Positions 13,275-18,176 of a stretch of DNA of 18,176 nucleotides are shown here, piece after piece (the first letter of the stretch is position 1; every line of letters starts with the position of its first letter). A program made the position numbers and the translations under genes. Where the stretch lies: NCBI GenBank assembly GCA_050999295.1, contig JBPCPI010000075.1:1-18176 (forward strand). Reading direction: 5' to 3'. The notes under the pieces were generated by a model. It was not told where the DNA came from. It made no database searches and saw nothing but the letters and a program-made list of their open reading frames with translations. Source of the DNA: JACCQS01 sp050999295 (lineage in GTDB: Bacteria > Actinomycetota > Actinomycetes > Mycobacteriales > Geodermatophilaceae).

Positions 13275-14219
13275 TCATACGTCGAGCTGAGCGGGCTGCG
13301 CGACCACACGGAGCGCATTCGGGACGCTACGCAGGGTCAACTCTTGGCGGTGCCCCGCCCAGTCGCCGTCGACCTGCCAATCCAGAGGTGACTGAGCCCG
13401 CAGCCTGGTCCAGGCGACATCATGGGCGCTGAGCAGTCGTGAGCCGCTCGGCCCGGGGCCCGGACGCATGCTCTGTCGGACGTGGCCAAGCATGCGCATG
13501 ACGCCCACCTTGCGCATCGCGAAGACGTCCAGCCCAGCGTCCAGGCTGGCCTGCGGGCTCGGGGCGACTGGCCAGGAACGTAGGTAGGTCCACGGATTGA
13601 CGTTGCTCACCAGACATAGGAACACCCCTGACACCGGATGGTGTCCGGGGACCTCCACGGTCAGGTGCGGATGGCGTCGCCCCGACCCGGCCAGGAACTC
13701 CGTGACGGCCGCTCCGATGTAGAGGCCTGCCGAGGAACGGCGTCCGGCAGCTCGGCGCCGCTCGACGCGCGCGATCACGTCAGCGTCGAAGCCCAACCCG
13801 CTGGTGAAGGTGAACCACCGCTCGTCGGCTTTGCCCAACGAGATGAGCCGGGTCTGATCGGTGCGGAGCAGGTCGAGGATCTCGGCGGTGGCCTCGATCG
13901 GGTCGCGGGACAGGCCCAGGGCCCGAGTGAAGACGTTGGTCGAGCCGCCGGGTACCGCGGCCAGCCGTGGCACGTCCGGCCCGGGACCGGCCGACAGAAG
14001 CCCGTTGACGACCTCGTTGATCGTGCCGTCACCGCCAAGAGCGACAACGACATCCAAGCCGTCGCGGCGGGCCTGCTCGGCGAGTTCGTGGCCATGTCCG
14101 CGATGGGTGGTCTCGACGACGTCGACCTTGAGTTCGCTGGCCAGTGCCCGCGCGAGGACGTTGCGGGTCTTGACCGTTGTGCTGGTGGCCACCGGGTTCA
14201 CCACCAGAATCGCCCGCAC
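13275..14219 (-). CDS. Diacylglycerol kinase-like lipid kinase (DAGK catalytic domain)
   Basis: A 314-residue YegS/DgkB-type lipid kinase. The N-terminal strand ILVVNPVA (4-11) leads to the nucleotide-binding signature GGDGTINEV (62-70), then AVPGGSTNVFTRALG (88-102) and TFTSGLGFDADV (137-148), all standard for this domain. It phosphorylates diacylglycerol or a related lipid at the membrane surface using ATP. The C-terminal half (about 150-314) is the second barrel domain and ends in NALRVVAQPAQLDV. Start GTG 14219 has only a weak ribosome binding site, but the family N-terminus begins there. It is divergent from a small membrane protein gene and lies upstream of the whiB1 promoter region, on the same strand. 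The exact lipid substrate cannot be told. Confidence 0.92.
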   Translation of the reverse strand: MRAILVVNPVATSTTVKTRNVLARALASELKVDVVETTHRGHGHELAEQARRDGLDVVVALGGDGTINEVVNGLLSAGPGPDVPRLAAVPGGSTNVFTRALGLSRDPIEATAEILDLLRTDQTRLISLGKADERWFTFTSGLGFDADVIARVERRRAAGRRSSAGLYIGAAVTEFLAGSGRRHPHLTVEVPGHHPVSGVFLCLVSNVNPWTYLRSWPVAPSPQASLDAGLDVFAMRKVGVMRMLGHVRQSMRPGPGPSGSRLLSAHDVAWTRLRAQSPLDWQVDGDWAGHRQELTLRSVPNALRVVAQPAQLDV

Positions 14220-14277
14220 GAGAGGTCAGGCTACCCAGCCTCGGGTTTGGGCTGCGCGCAGCGCGTACGGTCGCCTC

Positions 14278-14685
14278 GTGGTCGAGCAAGCCCGAGGCAG
14301 CGATCCGGTCCCGAGCGAGGTACGCCGCGCGGCCGCGATCGTCGCACTCGAGGGGGTGGCGGTGCTCGCGCTGGGCCCGATCCTGCTCGTGGGCGGCATT
14401 CTCCTGGGCCGCCCGGACAGCCTCAGCCGGGCCTGGGCCGAAGTCGTCCTGGCCATCGCTGCCGGAACGTTGATCCTGTTCCTGGCTCGTGCGTTGTCGA
14501 AGGCGGCCGGCTGGAGCCGAGCACCGGTTCTGGTGATCCAGATACTCGCCATGCCGGTCGGCTACTCCCTGGCCTTCCCGTCCGAGCAACCGCTGTACGG
14601 GATACCTGTCCTCGCTGCCGGAGCCACCGTGCTCTACCTACTGTTCACCCCGGCCGCACAGCTGGCGTTCTTCCAGCGCCGCTGA
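14278..14685 (+). CDS. Small four-helix membrane protein of unknown function
   Basis: A 135-residue hydrophobic protein. Four transmembrane segments are visible at about 18-43, 52-73, 82-100 and 107-125, with short loops and a basic C-terminus (FFQRR). No enzymatic motif is seen, and I do not recognise the family beyond small actinobacterial integral membrane proteins. Start GTG 14278 was chosen since it gives a short hydrophilic lead (VVEQARGSDPVPSEVRR) before helix 1; a longer frame would run through the lipid kinase gene on the other strand. It is divergent from the lipid kinase and convergent with an acetyltransferase gene three bases away. No operon partner is seen. Confidence 0.75.
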   Translation: MVEQARGSDPVPSEVRRAAAIVALEGVAVLALGPILLVGGILLGRPDSLSRAWAEVVLAIAAGTLILFLARALSKAAGWSRAPVLVIQILAMPVGYSLAFPSEQPLYGIPVLAAGATVLYLLFTPAAQLAFFQRR

Positions 14686-14688
14686 GTC

Positions 14689-15180
14689 TCATCCGCTGCC
14701 CGCCAGCTCGGACAACGCCTGGTCGGTGAGCCGGAACACCGTCCAGTCATCCATCGCGACCGCACCCAGGCAGCGATAGAACGCGATCGACGGCTCGTTC
14801 CAGTTGAGCACCGACCACTCAAGCCGTTGGTAGCCGTTGGCCAGGCACTCCCGCGCGAGAGCGGCCAACAGAGACTTCCCGATCCCCGATCCGCGGTGCT
14901 CGGGTGCCACGAAGAGGTCTTCGAGATAGATCCCGTGCCGCCCGCGCCAGGTGGAGAAGTTGCGGAACCACAGGGCGAAGCCGATCACGTGCCGGTCCAC
15001 CTCGGCGACGTGCCCGTACAGGCTGACCTGGGTGCCAAAGAGGGCCCGGTGCAGCTGATCGTCGGTCATCTGTGCCTCGGCGGGGGCGCGCTCGTACTCG
15101 GCAAGATCGCGTACCAGCTGACAGATGCGAGGTACGTCGCCGGGCTGTACTCGTCGTACCGAGTCACTCGGGCGACTCAC
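14689..15180 (-). CDS. GNAT acetyltransferase, SSAT/diamine-acetyltransferase-like
   Basis: A 163-residue GNAT protein. LEDLFVAPEHRGSGIGKSL (86-104) and NWNEPSIAFYRCLGA (126-140) closely recall spermidine/spermine and diamine N-acetyltransferases, so a polyamine-like or thialysine-type amine acceptor is plausible but not shown. Start GTG 15180 overlaps the stop of pssA by four bases (GTGA), which places it as the last gene of the sodN-psd-pssA run and fixes the start. A longer open frame to 15576 lies opposite codons of pssA and is ignored. Why an amine acetyltransferase follows phospholipid genes is not evident. Confidence 0.88.
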   Translation of the reverse strand: MSRPSDSVRRVQPGDVPRICQLVRDLAEYERAPAEAQMTDDQLHRALFGTQVSLYGHVAEVDRHVIGFALWFRNFSTWRGRHGIYLEDLFVAPEHRGSGIGKSLLAALARECLANGYQRLEWSVLNWNEPSIAFYRCLGAVAMDDWTVFRLTDQALSELAGSG

Positions 15181-16046
15181 GCTGCGGGTACGGCCGTCCG
15201 GGCAGGCAACAGCACCGGGATCGCGAGATAGCTGTAGGCGACCACGCAGCCGGTGATCGCGGGATCGAGGGTGAACCCCACGGCAAGCAGCGCGGTGAAC
15301 GCGATCAGCCCGTAGGGCCGTCGGCTCTTCGGGCTGATCAACGAGCGGAAGGACCGGTACTTGACCGAGGAGATCATCAGCAGCGCTGGAACGGCCACGA
15401 TGACGACAGCGAGAAACCGCTGGACATCTGTCTCCGGCGCCGGGAAGGCGAAAACCGACGCGATGATCACCCCAGCCGCGCCGGGACTCGGCAGCCCGTT
15501 GAAGAAGCGCTTGTCCGCCGTGGGATCGATGGTGACGTTGAACCGGGCCAGCCGGATTGCGGCACAGGCCACCCACAGGAAGCTTGCCAACCAGCCCACG
15601 GGGGCCACGTTGAGGTCGCTCCCGGACAGCACGGTGAAGGACAGGATCGCTGGTGCCACACCGAAGGAGACCAGGTCGGCCAGCGAGTCGAACTGCAATC
15701 CGAACGGCGTGACACTTCGGACGAGTCGGGCAACCGCTCCGTCGGTGATGTCCAGAACGACCGAGATCCCGATCAGGACGGCAGCGAACTGCGGCCTGCC
15801 GCTGATGGCCATCAGGACACTGAGAAAGCCAGATGCCATGTTAAGCAGGGTGAACAGGCTGGGGAGCAGGCCAAGCAGCCGCCGACGGGGATCAGTGGTG
15901 ACCTCGAGGTTGGACCGCAGGCCCATCCGACGGGCAACCAGACTCGACCGTGCCCGCAGGCGTGATCCATCCGGGTGCAACGAGGACTCGTGGCGATCGG
16001 GGCGGCGCGACATCTGCGCGGCAACCTCCCGCCGATCGAGGGGCAT
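15177..16046 (-). CDS. pssA: CDP-diacylglycerol-serine O-phosphatidyltransferase
   Basis: A 289-residue integral membrane CDP-alcohol phosphatidyltransferase. The full catalytic signature Dx2DGx2ARx8Gx3Dx3D is present: Asp99, Asp102, Gly103, Ala106, Arg107, Gly116, Asp120 and Asp124. Hydrophobic segments follow the typical pattern from about residue 57 (LLGLLPSLFTLLNM) to the C-terminus, six or more helices. It makes phosphatidylserine from CDP-diacylglycerol and serine, which the product of the upstream psd gene decarboxylates; the pairing supports the serine-specific call. The first 45 residues are polar, and starts at ATG 16046, 16013 or 15926 are all possible; 16046 matches the usual actinobacterial length. 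The stop overlaps the acetyltransferase start. Confidence 0.92.
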   Translation of the reverse strand: MPLDRREVAAQMSRRPDRHESSLHPDGSRLRARSSLVARRMGLRSNLEVTTDPRRRLLGLLPSLFTLLNMASGFLSVLMAISGRPQFAAVLIGISVVLDITDGAVARLVRSVTPFGLQFDSLADLVSFGVAPAILSFTVLSGSDLNVAPVGWLASFLWVACAAIRLARFNVTIDPTADKRFFNGLPSPGAAGVIIASVFAFPAPETDVQRFLAVVIVAVPALLMISSVKYRSFRSLISPKSRRPYGLIAFTALLAVGFTLDPAITGCVVAYSYLAIPVLLPARTAVPAA

Positions 16047-16070
16047 CTGTCCGGCTCGTCTCTTGCCGGA

Positions 16071-16718
16071 TCAGTGGGGAACGTCGTCCCAACGAGCGAT
16101 GACGGTTTCGCCGCCTCGGACGCGGTCCCCGCGTGCTGCAATGACCGTACAGTCTCGCGGCACGAACACGTCCATCCGCGAGCCGAACTTCATCAGGCCT
16201 ACCCGCTCACCGGTCTGCAGGTCGGCTCCGACATGGGTCCGGGTGACGATCCGGCGGGCCATCACGCCAACGATCTGGCGGAACACGACCTCTCGCTTGC
16301 CGTCGCGGAGCCAGATCTCGCTGCGCTCGTTGTCCAGTGACGACCGCTCCCGGTAGGCAGCCAGGAACGTCCCTGGTCGGTAGTCGCACCGGGTCACCGA
16401 GCCGCGGTAGGGCGAACGGTTCATGTGGACGTCTGCTGGTGAGAGGAAGATGCTCACCTGCTGCCAGTCGCCTGGTGGGGCGACATCTGGTTCCGGATCG
16501 CCGGCTACGACCACCAAGCCGTCGGCCGGTGCGAGAACGTCGTCCGCGGGAGCCGGCACCCGGTCGCAGCTTCGGTCAGGATCCCGGAAGAACAACGTCA
16601 TGAAGCCGGCGACAGCGGCGAACGGCAGCGCCAACCAGCGTCGCCCGGCCAGCACGAAGAGCACGGCTGGGACAGCGAAGGCGGCGATGAACGGCCGCCC
16701 GGCGCTATCGATCCTCAT
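16071..16718 (-). CDS. psd: Phosphatidylserine decarboxylase proenzyme (short type)
   Basis: A 215-residue archaeal/short-type Psd that turns phosphatidylserine into phosphatidylethanolamine. It has N-terminal hydrophobic segments (about 9-44), then FFRDPDR (43-49), VLAPADG (61-67), FLSPADVHMNR (91-101, with the conserved His98), and the self-cleavage site GLMKFGSRMDV. Cleavage between Gly179 and Ser180 would give the pyruvoyl group on the small alpha chain. The ATG at 16718 yields the normal short-family N-terminus; the frame to 16865 overlaps sodN and is rejected. pssA follows 24 bases downstream, so the two are probably one transcript. sodN lies 40 bases upstream on the same strand with no clear terminator between. 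Confidence 0.94.
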   Translation of the reverse strand: MRIDSAGRPFIAAFAVPAVLFVLAGRRWLALPFAAVAGFMTLFFRDPDRSCDRVPAPADDVLAPADGLVVVAGDPEPDVAPPGDWQQVSIFLSPADVHMNRSPYRGSVTRCDYRPGTFLAAYRERSSLDNERSEIWLRDGKREVVFRQIVGVMARRIVTRTHVGADLQTGERVGLMKFGSRMDVFVPRDCTVIAARGDRVRGGETVIARWDDVPH

Positions 16719-16758
16719 CCGTGCGGAATGACCTGAGGCGGGCGGGCTCGTCGGGTGA

Positions 16759-17175
16759 TCAGGCAGCTTTCTTGGTCTCCCAGAAGATGTCGGCAATCTT
16801 GTCGATCTGGTCGAGCAGTCCCTGCGTCTTAGCGGCGTCCATGCTGCCCTTGGTACCGCTGGCACCGGCGCCCTTGGTGGCCTCGTTGAACAGCTGGTGC
16901 AGTTCCGGGTACTTCTCGAAGTGCGGTGGCTTGAAGTAGTCGGTCCACAGGACCCAGAGGTGGTGCTTGACCAGTTCGCTGCGCTGTTCCTTGATCAGGA
17001 TTGCTCGGGTACGGAACTCCGGGTCGTCGTTCTCGGCGTACTTCTGGCAGATCTTGAGTACCGAATCGGCTTCGATCCGGGCTTGCGCGGGGTCGTATAC
17101 ACCGCAGGGCAGGTCGCAGTGGGCCTCGGCGCTGCGGTGCCCGAACAGGCGGGGAAGGGTGCGATGCGTGCGCAT
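16759..17175 (-). CDS. sodN: Nickel superoxide dismutase proenzyme
   Basis: A 138-residue Ni-SOD precursor. The nickel hook HCDLPCGVY begins at His19, so 18 leader residues (MRTHRTLPRLFGHRSAEA) must be cut off to free the amino group of His1 that binds nickel; Cys2 and Cys6 of the mature chain are the thiolate ligands. The remainder is helical and of normal family length. The ATG at 17175 has an excellent GGAGGT ribosome binding site (minus strand, 17181-17186, five bases away). The matching protease gene sodX is divergent, 88 bases apart. The intergenic region carries an inverted repeat and a possible SigR-like promoter. The enzyme removes superoxide, probably in the cytosol, as no secretion signal is seen. 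Confidence 0.97.
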   Translation of the reverse strand: MRTHRTLPRLFGHRSAEAHCDLPCGVYDPAQARIEADSVLKICQKYAENDDPEFRTRAILIKEQRSELVKHHLWVLWTDYFKPPHFEKYPELHQLFNEATKGAGASGTKGSMDAAKTQGLLDQIDKIADIFWETKKAA

Positions 17176-17194
17176 GAAGGACCTCCGGATGATG

Positions 17195-17221
17195 AACAGG
17201 AGAAATGTGGGTCGAGATTCC
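17195..17221 (-). promoter_or_regulatory. Possible SigR-like promoter of sodN (GGAAT-N19-GTT)
   Basis: On the minus strand GGAAT (17221-17217) and GTT (17197-17195) are 19 bases apart, one more than the spacing of the exact sigR promoter in this window. The expected transcript start (about 17188) would leave a very short leader holding the GGAGGT ribosome binding site. The spacing makes this tentative. Confidence 0.35.
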
Positions 17222-17226
17222 GACCC
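17209..17226. repeat. Inverted repeat GGGTCG-N6-CGACCC in the sodN/sodX promoter region
   Basis: Two perfect six-base arms (17209-17214 and 17221-17226) flank six bases between the divergent sodN and sodX genes. It overlaps the GGAAT of the possible sodN promoter, so a dimeric regulator here could block or modulate it. It does not look like the TTGCAA-type Nur box I know from Streptomyces. Confidence 0.5.
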
Positions 17227-17263
17227 TACATCGAAACAACCGAGCGTTGAGGCGAGGTGATGT

Positions 17264-17623
17264 GTGCTCAGGAACACCGGCGGTGCGACTTCCGCCGATC
17301 GATCAGGTCGGGATCCGCTGCCGTGGTTGGCTTTGGTGACCGTCCGAGGGCCGTCAATGGCGCCGGCGGTGCGTTCCGGCGACCGACTCTTGGCAAGGCG
17401 TGTTCTTCACGGCGCGCGCATTCGTAGTGGTGCGGTGGTCGTCGTCGGCTGGACGTCCCGTCCCGGCATGCTGGCGGTCAAGCGGGTCGTCCGGCCGGCC
17501 GGGACGGGGTACTGGGTGGAGGGCGACAACCCGTACGCAAGTGACGACAGCCGCTCGTACGGAGCCGCCACCGTCCTGGCCGTCGTGCTGGGGCGCTGTT
17601 GGCCGTGGCCACCGTGGATCTAA
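17264..17623 (+). CDS. sodX: Nickel-type superoxide dismutase maturation protease (S26 family)
   Basis: A 119-residue signal-peptidase-like serine protease that removes the leader of Ni-SOD. The Ser-Lys pair is visible: Ser31 in VRGPSMAP (27-34) and Lys73 in LAVKRVV (70-76), followed by GDNPYASDDSRSYG (87-100), the standard S26 box E. No membrane anchor is present, in line with a cytosolic substrate. Start GTG 17264 has GAGGTGAT just upstream, and an in-frame stop at 17258-17260 excludes a longer protein. It is divergent from sodN, its expected substrate. Confidence 0.93.
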   Translation: MLRNTGGATSADRSGRDPLPWLALVTVRGPSMAPAVRSGDRLLARRVLHGARIRSGAVVVVGWTSRPGMLAVKRVVRPAGTGYWVEGDNPYASDDSRSYGAATVLAVVLGRCWPWPPWI

Positions 17624-17888
17624 CGGGACAGGTCCACTCATGAAATCGTGGCGCCCGCCGGGACTTTCGGTCTTTCGCGAGGCACTGGCTGTTTTCCGGG
17701 AACCGCATTCCGGAGGCACCTGGTCTATCGACCACAGGGCGTGGCTGGTCGAGGCGCTGCGCCTAGCTCACCCGGGCACCGGTGGTTGGCCGAGCTCCAT
17801 AGGTGACTCGAGTACGACTCGCCCGCTTCTTGTTGGGCTTTCGGGCGAAGTACGCAGCAACGGGTCTGCGTCTCTGGGTGCTTAGGCC

Positions 17889-17902
17889 CCGCGCCCGCGC
17901 GG
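17889..17902. terminator. GC-rich palindrome, possible terminator
   Basis: CCGCGC and GCGCGG (17889-17894 and 17897-17902) form a perfect stem around CC; in practice the loop must open to at least four bases. It lacks a proper T-run, as is common in high-GC actinobacteria. It lies 266 bases after sodX, so the assignment is weak. Confidence 0.25.
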
Positions 17903-17963
17903 CGGTTTCGTACCTGGTCGTTATGGGGCAAGGAAATTGTTAAGAATCCGTTCGTGAAAGGTC

Positions 17964-17991
17964 TTGCGCGCTAGCCGGATACGAGTATAAT
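17964..17991 (+). promoter_or_regulatory. Housekeeping-type promoter with consensus TATAAT, leaderless start
   Basis: TATAAT at 17986-17991 is a perfect -10 box; TTGCGC at 17964-17969 is a fair -35 with 16-base spacing. Transcription should begin about seven bases after the -10 box, at or beside the ATG at 17999, giving a leaderless mRNA. No ribosome binding site is present, which agrees. Confidence 0.7.
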
Positions 17992-18006
17992 CGAACGTAT
18001 GTTCGA
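17991..18006. promoter_or_regulatory. Perfect LexA (SOS) box TCGAACGTATGTTCGA
   Basis: The arms TCGAAC and GTTCGA with a four-base spacer match the actinobacterial/Gram-positive LexA consensus exactly. The box shares its first base with the TATAAT and contains the ATG (17999-18001) in its spacer and right arm. Bound LexA would therefore cover both the promoter and the transcript start, a tight arrangement for repression. Confidence 0.85.
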
Positions 18007-18176
18007 AGTCCAAGAGAGTGCCGCATGGCAGTGCGGGGACGGCGACCCACCCGGGGTCGACATCGAGGCCCTGTACCGGGCCGCCGACCCGGAAACCCGC
18101 CGCCGGCACTTCGACGACGACTTCGACGACTGGTCCTACGACCCGGCCATCCTCGCCGAACTAGAGGCCATCGGAC
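17999..18176 (+). CDS. N-terminal part of an SOS-controlled protein, possibly 13E12/DUF222 HNH family (partial)
   Basis: The first 59 codons of a gene that runs past the right edge. It begins MFEVQESAAWQ, then an acidic stretch with DIEALYRAADPETRRRHF and a run of Asp/Phe (FDDDFDDW). No domain is complete enough to name. The leaderless start inside a LexA box, and the MFE-type opening followed by an acidic N-terminus, recall the 13E12 repeat (DUF222/HNH endonuclease) proteins; several members of that family are, as I recall, LexA-controlled in M. tuberculosis. That identity is an inference. An open frame, a consensus promoter and typical codon use support it as a real gene. Confidence 0.7.
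   Translation, partial: MFEVQESAAWQCGDGDPPGVDIEALYRAADPETRRRHFDDDFDDWSYDPAILAELEAIG

Larger units (their letters stand above)
17624..17998. other. Gene-poor stretch after sodX with two hairpins
   Basis: These 375 bases hold no gene I can support. An 81-codon frame at 17640-17885 (MKSWRPPGL...) resembles nothing known to me. Two structures are seen: a seven-base stem TCGCCCG/CGGGCGA (17819-17825 with 17842-17848, 16-base loop), and a GC-rich palindrome CCGCGC-CC-GCGCGG (17889-17902) followed by a short GGTTTCG, which could end sodX transcripts. From 17960 on it is promoter sequence for the gene at 17999. It could also be an untranslated RNA, but no known family fits. Confidence 0.5.

Noticed and set aside
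13638..14729. Plus-strand open frame of 363 codons opposite the lipid kinase
   Set aside because: It is antisense to GGDGT-type kinase codons and also crosses the small membrane protein gene in another frame.
15072..15965. Plus-strand open frame of 297 codons opposite pssA
   Set aside because: It is Arg/Gly/Asp-rich shadow coding, opposite a complete CDP-alcohol phosphatidyltransferase signature.
17640..17885. 81-codon frame starting MKSWRPPGL
   Set aside because: It has only a weak ribosome binding site and no recognisable family, and the sequence overlaps stem-loop structure; kept only as a remark in the gap description.
1..18176. tRNA, rRNA, CRISPR array, insertion sequence, SAM or cobalamin riboswitch
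   Set aside because: By eye I found no cloverleaf, no regularly spaced repeats, no transposase motif and no riboswitch core, including upstream of the methionine-related genes whose 5' ends are visible. A covariance-model scan (Rfam, tRNAscan) would be decisive.

Overview
The window is high-GC, densely packed DNA from an actinobacterium (Actinomycetota). This rests on the gene content: SigR/RsrA, WhiB1, PdtaS, a TB7.3-type biotinyl carrier protein, nickel superoxide dismutase with its SodX protease, and an actinobacterial-type LexA box. GTG starts, ATGA/GTGA overlaps and leaderless genes are common. The genus cannot be fixed from the sequence.

Left part (about 41-5273, + strand): five tightly coupled genes form what looks like one methyl-group operon. 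They are a MetV-like eight-cysteine MTHFR partner, a MetF-type methylenetetrahydrofolate reductase, a large SAM-dependent methyltransferase with an unrecognised N-terminal region, a short 'core' MetE-like methionine synthase, and MetK (SAM synthetase). Together they could carry one-carbon units from methylene-THF to methyl-THF, methionine, SAM and an unknown acceptor. This is my best candidate for an undescribed system.

Next (5268-8164): an alpha/beta hydrolase with an Asp nucleophile (-), a divergent TetR regulator (+), and a second, diverged core-MetE-like protein (-). A perfect AGACCGGTCT palindrome lies just upstream of that last gene.

Middle (8165-13274): a redox/signalling block whose order (sigR, rsrA, biotinyl carrier protein, pdtaS, whiB1) matches, to my knowledge, the sigH-rshA-TB7.3-pdtaS-whiB1 region of Mycobacterium tuberculosis. 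An exact SigR-type promoter (GGAAT-N18-GTT) precedes sigR, and an in-frame GTG close to its expected transcription start could give a longer SigR isoform. Between rsrA and the carrier protein is a biotin carboxylase-like protein that has lost its ATP-grasp active-site motifs. A CRP-like site lies upstream of whiB1.

Right part (13275-17175, mostly - strand): a diacylglycerol kinase-like lipid kinase, a small four-helix membrane protein (+), and a run sodN, psd, pssA, GNAT acetyltransferase. psd and pssA together make phosphatidylserine and then phosphatidylethanolamine. sodX is divergent from sodN; the shared promoter region holds an inverted repeat and a possible SigR-like promoter.

Right edge (17624-18176): a gene-poor stretch with two hairpins, then the start of a gene whose TATAAT box and start codon are overlapped by a perfect LexA/SOS box. 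It is probably a leaderless, damage-inducible gene, possibly of the 13E12/DUF222 HNH family, and runs off the window.
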